The notes under the pieces are model-generated. The model worked only from the letters and a program-made list of their open reading frames with translations, did no database searches and was not told the origin of the DNA. A program made the position numbers and the translations under genes. A stretch of DNA of 64,000 bases from Bradyrhizobium sp. BR13661 (GTDB lineage: Bacteria > Pseudomonadota > Alphaproteobacteria > Rhizobiales > Xanthobacteraceae): assembly GCF_029892425.1 (NCBI RefSeq), contig NZ_JARXWB010000027.1:1-64000 (forward strand). Direction: 5' to 3'. Shown piece by piece: positions 8,307 to 16,795 of the stretch; the first letter of the stretch is position 1; every line of letters begins with the position of its first letter.

Positions 8307-9007
8307 CCGCGCTGCTCAATGTCACGGCGCTCGATGCGTTCTACGGCGACTTCCAGGCGCTGTTCGGCATCGACTTCGAGCTGAACGAGGGCGAGGCGGT
8401 CGCAGTGATCGGCGCCAACGGCGCCGGCAAGTCCACCATGCTGAAGTCGCTGGCCGGTCTCGTCCGCAATCGCCCCGATGCGATCCGCCTGCGCGGGCGG
8501 GCGATCGGCGATATATCCGCCGCCAGCATCGTCCGGCTCGGCCTCGCGCTGGTGCCGGAGGGTCGCCAGCTGTTTCCCTCGCTCAGCGTCGAGGAGAACC
8601 TCTTGATTGGCGCATATGGCGGCAAACGCAGCGCGCCTTGGGATCTCGCCGCGGTCTACCGCATGTTCCCGGTGCTGAAGGAGCGGCGGCGCGGCGCCGT
8701 CACCGCGCTGTCGGGCGGGCAGCAGCAGATGGTGGCGATCGGCCGCGCGCTGATGTCCAACCCCTCGGTGCTGCTGTGCGACGAGATCAGCCTCGGCCTC
8801 GCGCCGATCGTGGTGGAGGACATCTATCGCATGCTGCCGCAGATCCGCTCTGGCGGTACCGCCGTCGTGCTGGTCGAGCAGGACATCGCCCGCGCATTGC
8901 GCGCTTCGGATCGCTTCTACTGTTTGCAGGAGGGACGAGTGACGCTGAGCGGACGGCCAAGGGATGTCGATCAGGACACCATCCGCGCGGCCTATTTCGG
9001 AGCATGA
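8303..9007 (+). CDS. ABC importer ATPase, LivF type
   Basis: This 234-residue ATPase has Walker A GANGAGKST, a canonical LSGGQQQM signature, Walker B LLCDEISLGLAP and LVEQDIARAL. It pairs with the LivG-type subunit, with which it is translationally coupled through an ATGA overlap. Because the partner has a degenerate signature, this subunit supplies the only standard signature motif of the heterodimer. Confidence 0.9.
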   Translation: MTALLNVTALDAFYGDFQALFGIDFELNEGEAVAVIGANGAGKSTMLKSLAGLVRNRPDAIRLRGRAIGDISAASIVRLGLALVPEGRQLFPSLSVEENLLIGAYGGKRSAPWDLAAVYRMFPVLKERRRGAVTALSGGQQQMVAIGRALMSNPSVLLCDEISLGLAPIVVEDIYRMLPQIRSGGTAVVLVEQDIARALRASDRFYCLQEGRVTLSGRPRDVDQDTIRAAYFGA

Positions 9008-9014
9008 GGGAGCG

Positions 9015-9881
9015 ATGAGCGGGTTCGATACCATCATCGAAGGCGTGCTGCTCGGCGGCGTCTATGCGCTGTTCGCGCTTGGCCTGTCGCTGATCTTCGG
9101 CATCATGCGCCTGGTCAATCTGGCGCATGGCGATCTGATCCTGCTTGCCGCCTATCTGGTGCTCAACGCCACCGCCGCGTTCGGTCTGTCGCTTGCGGCC
9201 GCATCCCTGCTGGTCGTCATCACGATGTTCGTGCTCGGCTTCGTGCTGCAACGGCTGGTGCTAGAGCGGGTGCTCGGCGACGACATCCTGCCGCCGCTGC
9301 TCGTCACCTTCGGCCTGTCGATCGTGATCCAGAACGGACTGCTGCTCGGCTACGGCGCCGACAGCCGCCGTCTGCAGGCAGGCGCGTTCGAATCCTCGTC
9401 GGTGGCGCTCGCCCCCGGCCTGAGCGTCGGGCTGGCGCCGCTGACCGCGCTGGTAACGGCGGTTGCCGCCGTCACGCTGCTCCAGCTCATCTTCTATCGC
9501 ACCTCGCTCGGCCGCGCCTTCCGCGCCACTGCGGATAATCCCGCGATCGCGCAGTTGATGGGCATCAACGAGCGCAATGTCTACGCCATCGCGGTCGGAC
9601 TGTCGCTCGCAGTGTCGGTGATCGCCGCTGTTGTGCTCGGTATCCGCGCCAGCTTCGATCCGTCGATTGGACCGGCGCGGCTACTCTATGCGTTCGAAGC
9701 CGTGATCATCGGCGGGCTCGGCAGCCTGTGGGGGACGCTGGCGGGCGGCATCGTGCTCGGGTTGGCGCAGGCGATCGGAGGGCGGATCAATCCGGAATGG
9801 CAGATCCTGGCCGGCCATCTCGCCTTCCTTGTTGTGCTGATGGTGCGGCCGCGCGGCCTGTTCCCGGCGAGGCGGGCATGA
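9015..9881 (+). CDS. ABC importer permease, LivH type
   Basis: This is a 288-residue, strongly hydrophobic inner-membrane protein. Its opening (GVLLGGVYALFALGLSLIFGIMRLVNLAHGD) and closing EAVIIGGLGSLWGT segments are the LivH hallmarks. The start follows GGGAGCG by a few bases and lies 7 bases after the LivF-type stop. It overlaps the next permease gene by 4 bases. Confidence 0.9.
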   Translation: MSGFDTIIEGVLLGGVYALFALGLSLIFGIMRLVNLAHGDLILLAAYLVLNATAAFGLSLAAASLLVVITMFVLGFVLQRLVLERVLGDDILPPLLVTFGLSIVIQNGLLLGYGADSRRLQAGAFESSSVALAPGLSVGLAPLTALVTAVAAVTLLQLIFYRTSLGRAFRATADNPAIAQLMGINERNVYAIAVGLSLAVSVIAAVVLGIRASFDPSIGPARLLYAFEAVIIGGLGSLWGTLAGGIVLGLAQAIGGRINPEWQILAGHLAFLVVLMVRPRGLFPARRA

Positions 9882-10972
9882 GCGTTGAAAGCATCCATAT
9901 CCCGGCAAGCCGCGAGCAGCGCCCGGCGGACGCGCCGGTGTGGCAGGTTCGGGTCGGCACGCGGCTGTCGCGCGTTGCGGCCGTGGCCGGCATCGCGTTG
10001 ATCGTGGCGCTGGCCGCGCTGCCCGCGATCGCCTCGCGCAACCTGATCCAGGATCTGATCTTCGTCTTCACCATGCTGACCTTGGCACAGCTCTGGAACG
10101 TGCTGGCCGGGTGGGGCGGGCTGATATCGGTCGGGCAGCAGGCGTTTGTCGGGCTCGGCGCCTATGCGCTGTTTGCCGGCATCGTGATGGCCGGGCTCGA
10201 TCCGGTCGCGGCGATCCCGCTGGCCGGACTGTTCGCGGCGGTGGTCGCGGCGGTGCTCGGGCCGCTGCTCTTCCGGCTGGACGGGCCATATTTCGCGATC
10301 GGCAGCTGGGTCGCCGCCGAAGCGCTGCGGCTGATCTGCGCCCAGTTCAAGTCGCTCGGCGGCGGCACCGGGATGTCGATCTCGCCGAGCGAACTGTCGC
10401 AGATGGTCGGGCTGAAGGCGGTGCAGGCGCTGCTTGGCCTGCGCCCGGCGGCCGCGCGTGACGTGCTGGTTTACTGGCTGGCGCTGTTGCTCGCCGTGCT
10501 GGTCACGCTCGGCATCTACGGCTTCATGCGCTCGCACCACGGTCTTGCGCTGGCCGCAAGCCGTGACAACGCAGCGGCCGCGCGCAGCGTCGGCGTCCGC
10601 ACCGCGCGGACTCGCTACGTGCTGTGGATCGTGGTCGCGTTCGCCACCGGCATGGTCGGCGCCGTGGTTTATTTGCAGAAGGCGCGTATTTCGCCTGATG
10701 CGGCCTTCAGCGTCACCGACTGGACCGCCTATGTCATCTTCATCGTCGTGATCGGCGGGGTGCGTACCATCGAAGGCCCGATGGTCGGCGTGCTGCTGCT
10801 GTGGGGGCTCGTCACCTATCTCGCCCAGTATGGCAGTCTCTATCTGGTCGTGCTCGGTACGCTCGCCATCCTGATTATGTTGTTCATGCCGGGGGGCATG
10901 TGGGGTGCGGCAGCCCGGCGCTGGCAATTACAGCTGTTCCCGACACAACGCCGGCTCGGCCGCAGCTGCTAG
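9878..10972 (+). CDS. ABC importer permease, LivM type
   Basis: This is a 364-residue inner-membrane permease with several hydrophobic segments and the LivM blocks NVLAGWGGLISVGQQAFVG and FIVVIGGVRTIEGPMVG. It starts at an ATGA overlap with the LivH-type gene and ends the operon. The order binding protein-LivG-LivF-LivH-LivM is the same as in the mandelonitrile cluster. The Cys-terminated tail is short and no terminator hairpin is evident after it. Confidence 0.9.
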   Translation: MSVESIHIPASREQRPADAPVWQVRVGTRLSRVAAVAGIALIVALAALPAIASRNLIQDLIFVFTMLTLAQLWNVLAGWGGLISVGQQAFVGLGAYALFAGIVMAGLDPVAAIPLAGLFAAVVAAVLGPLLFRLDGPYFAIGSWVAAEALRLICAQFKSLGGGTGMSISPSELSQMVGLKAVQALLGLRPAAARDVLVYWLALLLAVLVTLGIYGFMRSHHGLALAASRDNAAAARSVGVRTARTRYVLWIVVAFATGMVGAVVYLQKARISPDAAFSVTDWTAYVIFIVVIGGVRTIEGPMVGVLLLWGLVTYLAQYGSLYLVVLGTLAILIMLFMPGGMWGAAARRWQLQLFPTQRRLGRSC

Positions 10973-11061
10973 GCCAGTCCAATGCCGTTACGACTAACCT
11001 CGTGCTGGGCATCCTCCTCCGGATTGCGATTGCAGGAGTCGTCGGCTGGCAGGCCTCTAGC

Positions 11062-11262
11062 TTATCCCAATGGAAAGATGGGCTTTAATTTCAAGAGCTT
11101 CGTGGTGAGCGCGCTGGGGCTCGAACCCAGGACCCTGTCCAACCAAACTGCGTGCGCATATTCGTAGCCGTGAAGGAAAGGTGAGTCCGCCGGAACTTCT
11201 TGAAAGCCTCTCAAAGATTCTCGCAAGTAAGCCAGTATTTCTTCCACTTTGTTCTCCTGCAT
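11062..11262 (-). CDS. Small hypothetical protein running into the tRNA-like repeat
   Basis: This is a 66-residue frame. The first 40 residues (MQENKVEEILAYLRESLRGF and on to HGYEYAHAVW) look like a real small acidic helical protein, and a GGAG-like site precedes the ATG. The rest is a translation of the 33-bp tRNA 3'-end repeat and flanking sequence. I read it as a small gene whose 3' end was replaced when the att-like repeat was formed. It has no known function. Confidence 0.35.
   Translation of the reverse strand: MQENKVEEILAYLRESLRGFQEVPADSPFLHGYEYAHAVWLDRVLGSSPSALTTKLLKLKPIFPLG
11103..11135 (-). repeat. tRNA 3'-end direct repeat, right copy (att-like)
   Basis: It is identical over 33 bp to the copy at 663 and in the same orientation: T-arm, acceptor 3' strand and CCA of a tRNA, probably tRNA-Lys. 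No 5' half is present. With the left copy it brackets the hydroxyquinol module, as attL/attR would bracket an integrated element. Confidence 0.7.
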
Positions 11263-11402
11263 GGGACCGCCAATTTGCGTCCTTCACGAGCGTCCTGTGC
11301 GGCGGGTGATTGAGCCATTCTGATCTATTGATGAGAATTAAATCGAGATAGCGAATTTCTCGCGAACGATGGGTGCAAAAAAGCAACGACTTCAGTTGGA
11401 GC

Positions 11403-11453
11403 GGGGACATTCGACGGGGGACATCAAGGGGACAAAGGGGACATCGGGGACAT
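11403..11453 (+). repeat. Cluster of GGGGACA heptamers
   Basis: Five GGGGACA units (most followed by T) occur within about 50 bp, separated by 3-7 bases, reading as TGTCCCC on the minus strand. Similar TGTCCCC clusters occur near transposon ends in other bacteria, but no transposase is visible here. Confidence 0.5.
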
Positions 11454-11564
11454 TTCCGTGGGCGAGAACGCACCGACAAAAAACGGTTGGTCTGGGTTTC
11501 GCCTTCAAAAAATTCTGAACCCCACCCCCAACAGGAGTTCAGCCGCGCAAGCACAGTCGTTCCA

Positions 11565-11676
11565 ATGATGGATTGGAGCGAGAGTTTAAGTTTTTCAATT
11601 GGTTAGGGAGCGGCGTGTGCACGACGTGTGCACCGGGAGATCAAGAAAAATCTCGCCTCAGCCAATGTGAGCAGGG
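11565..11676 (+). repeat. Dispersed ~110-bp repeat, copy A
   Basis: It aligns along its length with copies at 26387 and 57121. The most conserved core is about 40 bp: GGCGTGTGCACGACGTGTGC followed by ACCGGGAGATCAAGAAAAA. It contains a GTGTGCAC-GAC-GTGTGCAC double element. It lies between the hydroxyquinol and mandelonitrile modules. It is non-coding as far as I can see. Confidence 0.75.
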
Positions 11677-12024
11677 CAGGCGAGATGGTTGGACAGACCG
11701 ACACTGCCGAGAGCAACGACTTATTGCTCGCCGCAGAGGGACGCGAGTTGAAAATTCCATGGCGTCTGTTTGCGGTGGATGATGTCTATCGGTACGCCTC
11801 CGATGGCCATTTCGTGCCCTTATGCGCGTCAAGATATCAGCTCTGCCGGCAGCTACGTCTTGATGTCACCTGACGTGAGCCGAGGGAGTTCCAATAGCTG
11901 CAAGCAGATCAAGATCGGCATCGTGTTTGATTTCAACGTAATTGGCATTCCAGTAGACGAGGTTCGCATTGAGGGTTCCTCCCGGAATGTTCCGAATATG
12001 TCGAGCGGCTGTAACGACCTCTCG

Positions 12025-13452
12025 TCATGTTTTGCGCGCGGGGATGTGGCGACCAACGACAGCGAGCGCGAGGGTAAGACCGATCATGGCGACGCCTAGC
12101 ATCAGGAGATAGCCGTCCTTTCCGCCGATCGTGATCACCGTTGCACCGGCAAAGGCACTGAGGATGGCTCCAAGCCGGCCAAAGGCGAGGGCGGAGGCCG
12201 TGCCCGTGGCCCGGACTGAGGTGGGATAGACGTAGGCGCACACGGCATACATGGTCGACTGCACGGCATTGGCGAAGAAGCCCTGCACACCGAACCCTGC
12301 TATCAGAATGCTCGCCTCCAGTGCGATGTTCACGCGGGTCAGGTAAAGCGCGGTGGCGGCGCCGAGGAAGCTGCACAGCAGGAGCGGCCAGCGGGAGCCG
12401 TACCGGGTGATGGCCATGGCGCAGGTCAAAGCGCCGAGCACGCCTCCGAAGTTGTAGGCCGTCAAACCGGACCCTGCGATCGCGACGTCCAGCCCCTCGG
12501 ACGTCAGCATCGTCGGCAACCATGTGAAGGCGCTATAGACGGCAAGCAGGTTTAGAAAGAAGGCGCACCAGAGCGCGATCGTGTCGCGGGCCCGGCCCTT
12601 CTCGAACAATGCAGGAAAACCCTCGCGCTTCTCAATTCTTTGCTCGCCTAAATCTGTGAAGACGATGTCGGCTGCGACCGGACGCGAGATTCGTCCGACG
12701 AGCCGGCGCAGCTCGGCCCAACGGGCGGGCCGGCGCGTCAGAAAACGGGGCGTCTCCGGAAGTATGAACAACAGAATGAATCCGAGGAGCACGGCCAGAG
12801 CTCCGCCAAGAAAGAATAGGGCCCTCCAACCGAGAGTCGGCAGGACCAGGCCGGCGAACAGACCGGCGAGCATGCCTCCAAGCGGGACGCAGACGATGGT
12901 CGCGGTAATGGCGAGCGTCCGCCGACGCTCGGGTGTGAATTCCGCCGCAACGGTGGTGGAGCTCGGCAAGGCTCCGCCAATGCCGAGTCCCGCAATAAAT
13001 CGCAGTGTGCCAATCTGCCAGAGGTTGGCTGCAAAGCCGATGCAGAAGGTTGCCAGCCCGAAAACCATCACGCTGACGATCACGGCGCCACGTCGTCCGA
13101 ACCGGTCAGCGAGGAGGCCCGCGAAGGCGCTTCCTATTCCCATTCCGACCAGCCCGGCCGCAAGTGCGGGAGCAAAGTCGCCACGGGTAACGCCCCACTC
13201 CTTGATCAGAACGGGCACGGCGAAGCCAATCAGCTGTCCATCGAACCCGTCCATGATGATCGACAGGGCGGCGATGAAGACGACCATTTTCTGCAGGACG
13301 GTCCAGGGACCATTATCAAGGAGCTGCCCGATGTCCAGGGAAGGATATGCGCTGCCGCGGCTGCTCACCTCACCGGGAAGGCGAGTTGGATTGGAGCCGG
13401 TTGCCGCGATATGCGGAGCGGACAAGGGGCCCATGGGGTACGACTCTGTCAC
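12025..13452 (-). CDS. MFS aromatic-acid:H+ symporter (probably mandelate/benzoate type)
   Basis: This is a 475-residue 12-segment transporter of the AAHS family (PcaK/BenK relatives). It shows DGFDGQLIGFAVP in the first membrane segment, the loop 2-3 motif GLLADRFGRRGAV, and PETPRFL near the middle. The GTG start is supported by AGGAGGGAAG just upstream. It is the last gene of a minus-strand set with the aldehyde dehydrogenase and benzoylformate decarboxylase, so the natural cargo is probably mandelate, benzoylformate or benzoate. It gives the module a proton-driven route beside its ABC importer. Confidence 0.85.
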   Translation of the reverse strand: MTESYPMGPLSAPHIAATGSNPTRLPGEVSSRGSAYPSLDIGQLLDNGPWTVLQKMVVFIAALSIIMDGFDGQLIGFAVPVLIKEWGVTRGDFAPALAAGLVGMGIGSAFAGLLADRFGRRGAVIVSVMVFGLATFCIGFAANLWQIGTLRFIAGLGIGGALPSSTTVAAEFTPERRRTLAITATIVCVPLGGMLAGLFAGLVLPTLGWRALFFLGGALAVLLGFILLFILPETPRFLTRRPARWAELRRLVGRISRPVAADIVFTDLGEQRIEKREGFPALFEKGRARDTIALWCAFFLNLLAVYSAFTWLPTMLTSEGLDVAIAGSGLTAYNFGGVLGALTCAMAITRYGSRWPLLLCSFLGAATALYLTRVNIALEASILIAGFGVQGFFANAVQSTMYAVCAYVYPTSVRATGTASALAFGRLGAILSAFAGATVITIGGKDGYLLMLGVAMIGLTLALAVVGRHIPARKT

Positions 13453-13598
13453 AACTTCCCTCCTTTTTGTTTTGCATAGATGTGTCGGATCAGGGTGACG
13501 TCCGATCGGCTTTCCAGGACGAGCTTCGCCGTGCCTCCCCTGTAATGCTGAGGGGGCGACGTCACTTCATTGGAGATTGAGATCGGGCTCGCGCCTGA

Positions 13599-15050
13599 TC
13601 AGAACGGGTAATGTCGTTCGCTTGTCTGAATGGTCATCCAGCGGGTGTCTGTGAACTCGGCGATTCCAGACTTGCCGCCAAATCGTCCGTACCCGCTGTC
13701 CTTGACCCCTCCGAACGGCATCTGAGCCTCGTCATGCACGGTGGGGCCATTGATGTGGCAGATCCCGGATTGAATGCGTGAGGCGACGCGCATGCCTCTC
13801 GACGTATCCCTGGTGAACACGGCGGACGACAAGCCGTAGGCATTGTCGTTTGCGCAGGCGATCGCAGCGTCCTCGCCCTTGACCCGAACGATCGGCTTGA
13901 TCGGTCCGAAGGACTCCTCGCTGTAGATCCGCATATCGGATGTGACACCGTCGATCAGCGTGGCCGGCATCAGCGTGGAATCGGACCTTCCGCCGCAAAG
14001 CAGCTTTGCGCCTTTCGCGAGTGCGTCATCGATGAGTTCGTTGCAGCGCTTGACAGTGGTCATGTCGACGACGGAGCCGAGAACGACAGGTCCCTTTCTC
14101 GGATCGCCGAGCGGCAGCTTGGACGCCTTGTCGGCAAGGCGACGCACGAATTCGTCGGCGATGGCCTCGTCAACAATGATTCGTTCGGTCGACATGCAGA
14201 TCTGCCCCGAATTCGCAAAGGCACCAAATGCCGCTGCGTTCACGGCGGCGTCGATGTCGGCATCATCAAGAACGACGAGTGGCGCCTTGCCTCCGAGTTC
14301 GAGGACTGCCGGCTTGAGATACTTCGCGCATGTGGCGGCGATGATCTTTCCGACGCGCGTCGATCCCGTGAAATTGACCCGGCGGACCGCGGGATGCGCG
14401 ATCATTGCTTCGACAACAGGTCCTGCGTCCAACGGAGCGTTGGTCACGTAATTGACGACGCCCTTGGGGAAGCCGGCTTCCTTGAACGCCTCGACGATCA
14501 GCCCGTGTGTCGCGGGGCACAGCTCGGACCCCTTCAGAACGACGGTGTTTCCGCAAGCCAGGGGCAGCGCGATCGCTCGCACGCCAAGGATCACAGGCGC
14601 ATTCCAGGGCGCCATGCCCAGAACCACCCCTGCGGGTTGCCGCACCGCCATCGCGAAGCTGCCGGGCACATCGGAGGGAATGATCTCGCCGCTGATCTGC
14701 GTCGTCATCGCCGCGGCTTCAAGCAGCATGCCGGCCGCGAGATGGACGTTGAACCCGGCCCAGATCCCCGAGCCGCCCGTCTCTGCAGCGATGGACGCGG
14801 CGAATGCAGGGGCCTTGGCTTCCAGCGCGTGCGCAGCCTTGGTCAGAAGGGCACGGCGCACCGAGGGACCTGTGGCAGACCAGCTCGGGAAGGCCCCTGC
14901 GGCTGCTTCCACGGCTGCAATCGCATCGTGCGCTGTGGCTGCCGGTGCTCGCGTTGCAATCTGGCCATCGAGCGGATTGAGGCGCTCGAACGTGGCGTTA
15001 CCGGTGGCTGCTCGTTGCTCGCCGCCGATCAACATCGAAATCGTGTTCAT
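13599..15050 (-). CDS. NAD(P)-dependent benzaldehyde-type dehydrogenase
   Basis: This is a 483-residue aldehyde dehydrogenase. Catalytic Cys285 (SGQICMSTER), general base Glu251 (LELGGKAP), the oxyanion Asn150 (APWN) and the NFTGSTRVG cofactor segment are all present. The sequence style is that of vanillin/benzaldehyde/salicylaldehyde dehydrogenases. It should oxidise the benzaldehyde produced by the adjacent decarboxylase to benzoate. A GGAGTAGAT site precedes the ATG, 21 bp after the decarboxylase stop, so the two genes are likely co-transcribed. Confidence 0.88.
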   Translation of the reverse strand: MNTISMLIGGEQRAATGNATFERLNPLDGQIATRAPAATAHDAIAAVEAAAGAFPSWSATGPSVRRALLTKAAHALEAKAPAFAASIAAETGGSGIWAGFNVHLAAGMLLEAAAMTTQISGEIIPSDVPGSFAMAVRQPAGVVLGMAPWNAPVILGVRAIALPLACGNTVVLKGSELCPATHGLIVEAFKEAGFPKGVVNYVTNAPLDAGPVVEAMIAHPAVRRVNFTGSTRVGKIIAATCAKYLKPAVLELGGKAPLVVLDDADIDAAVNAAAFGAFANSGQICMSTERIIVDEAIADEFVRRLADKASKLPLGDPRKGPVVLGSVVDMTTVKRCNELIDDALAKGAKLLCGGRSDSTLMPATLIDGVTSDMRIYSEESFGPIKPIVRVKGEDAAIACANDNAYGLSSAVFTRDTSRGMRVASRIQSGICHINGPTVHDEAQMPFGGVKDSGYGRFGGKSGIAEFTDTRWMTIQTSERHYPF

Positions 15051-15071
15051 ATCTACTCCCTCGGTTCTGTT

Positions 15072-16700
15072 TTATTTATGCAGGTCTCTGTCCTCGACCT
15101 CGACTTCGATAAGTGTTGGTCGCTCGGACGAAAATGCCTTGGCCAAAGCGTCGTGGAGGCTCTTGGCACCCCCGACATGGACTGCAGAGCAGCCCAGGCC
15201 CCTCGCAATCGAGACGAAATCGAGCCCGGGAAGGTCGGTGCCCTGGACGTGCTCTTGCGAACTGAAGCCGAACACGGGCGCGAAGTCCTGGAGCGCGGCG
15301 TAGCGTCCGTTCTTGAGGATGACGAAGGTGACGGGCAGACGAAGTTGTGCGGCGCTCCAGATGGCCTGGATCGAGTAGAGGCTTGAGCCATCGCCCATCA
15401 GGGCAATCACACGGCGGCCGGGTTTTCCGAGGGCCACGCCGACAGCCGCCGGCATGCCGTAACCGAGGCCGCCGCTGTCCATCGTGTAGAAGGCTTCGCT
15501 CTGCGTGATGGGCAAGTGCGCCTGCATCACAGGCCTGGCGCCCGGCGCTTCCTCGACGATGATCCCAGCGGTGGGCTTCATGTCCGCAATGGTTTGCATC
15601 ACGAAGGCCGTTGAGAGCGGCGCCGTCGGCTCCACTCGCCGCGCGATGGTGCGGGCAGGAGGAGTAGCGCGTGTCGGTGGCGTCGCACGCGCAAGAAGAT
15701 CCAGGAGGCCGAGCCGCAAGCTGCCGATCGCAGCCATTCCCTCCGGCGTCCATGCGGCAGTCTGGGGATCGTCGGTCAACTGGAAGAGCTCGGCTCCATC
15801 TGGCAGATGCGGACCGAACCCCTCAACATGATACGAGAACGCCGGCGCGCCGATCGCGAAGACAAGATCGTGTCCGTCGAGCAGGCGCACGATCTTCTCG
15901 CGGATCGCCGGCAGGAACCCGGCGAACAATCGGTGGTCCTCGGGGAAGCTGCAGCGGCCGGACATCGGCGCAGTGAAGACTCGCGCATTATGCGCTTCGG
16001 CGAGCTGCCGGACCTCGTTGAAGGCCCCGTCGCGATCAGCGGCCGCTCCGACGACGAAGGCCGGCCGCTTCGAACGATCGAGCGCGCTGCCGATCTGGTC
16101 GAGAATGGCTGGATCGGGGCGGACCTGCTGGCTGACCACGCGTGTTGGCAGATACTCGGCCGGACGATCCCAATCGTCCACCGGCACCGAGACCAGGACG
16201 GGCCCGCACGGTTGCGTCATCGCGATGTAGTAGGCGCGCGCGATGGCATGCGGCACATCCTCGGCACGTGCCGGTTCGATGCTCCATTTCACATAGGGCT
16301 TCGGAAGCTCGGTGGCCTCGCGGGAGGCAAGAAACGGATCAAAAGGCAGGATGGAGCGGGCCTGCTGACCAGCCGTAATGACGAGGGGCGTCCGGTTCTT
16401 GAACGCGGTGAAGATGTTTCCCATCGCGTTGCCGACGCCGGCCGCCGAATGCAGGTTGACGAAGGCCGCGTTGCGCGTTGCCTGCGCAAAGCCGTCGGCC
16501 ATGCCGACCACCACGGCCTCCTGGAGTCCGAGGACGTAGCGGAAATCGTCGGGGAAGTGCCGGAATAACGGCAATTCCGTCGATCCTGGGTTGGCGAAGA
16601 CGGACGTCATCTTGAGACGACGCAGCAGATTGACGACGGCATCGCGCACGGTCGGCGCGGTCACGCGTCGTTGCTCGAACGTATCCGTCCCAGTGGCCAT
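15072..16700 (-). CDS. mdlC: Benzoylformate decarboxylase (thiamine diphosphate)
   Basis: This is a 542-residue ThDP enzyme. Residues equivalent to the Pseudomonas putida active site are visible: Ser40 (NPGST), Glu61 (LQEAVV), His84 (LHSAAG) and the histidine in APAFSYH. The ThDP motif begins GDGSSLYSIQ and ends LKN. It decarboxylates benzoylformate to benzaldehyde. I chose the ATG at 16700 with GGGATGGGA upstream; the frame could extend to 16784 but the extra 28 residues would cover the divergent promoter region. It is transcribed away from the LysR-type gene. Confidence 0.9.
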   Translation of the reverse strand: MATGTDTFEQRRVTAPTVRDAVVNLLRRLKMTSVFANPGSTELPLFRHFPDDFRYVLGLQEAVVVGMADGFAQATRNAAFVNLHSAAGVGNAMGNIFTAFKNRTPLVITAGQQARSILPFDPFLASREATELPKPYVKWSIEPARAEDVPHAIARAYYIAMTQPCGPVLVSVPVDDWDRPAEYLPTRVVSQQVRPDPAILDQIGSALDRSKRPAFVVGAAADRDGAFNEVRQLAEAHNARVFTAPMSGRCSFPEDHRLFAGFLPAIREKIVRLLDGHDLVFAIGAPAFSYHVEGFGPHLPDGAELFQLTDDPQTAAWTPEGMAAIGSLRLGLLDLLARATPPTRATPPARTIARRVEPTAPLSTAFVMQTIADMKPTAGIIVEEAPGARPVMQAHLPITQSEAFYTMDSGGLGYGMPAAVGVALGKPGRRVIALMGDGSSLYSIQAIWSAAQLRLPVTFVILKNGRYAALQDFAPVFGFSSQEHVQGTDLPGLDFVSIARGLGCSAVHVGGAKSLHDALAKAFSSERPTLIEVEVEDRDLHK

Positions 16701-16795
16701 ATCGTTCCCATCCCGGTTTTTTGTCGTTCGGACACTAGGGGAGGGACGCCGTTGCAAAGAATTGAAAAAAAGCGGAAAAGCCATTACACTTGGTT
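16701..16795. promoter_or_regulatory. Divergent mdlC / LysR-type promoter region
   Basis: These 95 bp separate two divergently transcribed genes, the usual position of a LysR-type operator. It is A/T-rich near the regulator side (TTGCAAAGAATTGAAAAAA). I could not settle on one T-N11-A box by eye. Confidence 0.4.

Larger units (their letters stand above)
11263..12024. other. Gene-poor junction between modules 1 and 2
   Basis: No credible protein gene is seen. The stretch holds a cluster of GGGGACA heptamers and the first copy of the 110-bp dispersed repeat; the remainder shows nothing recognisable. It is clearly lower in GC than the flanking genes, consistent with a junction region. Confidence 0.5.
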
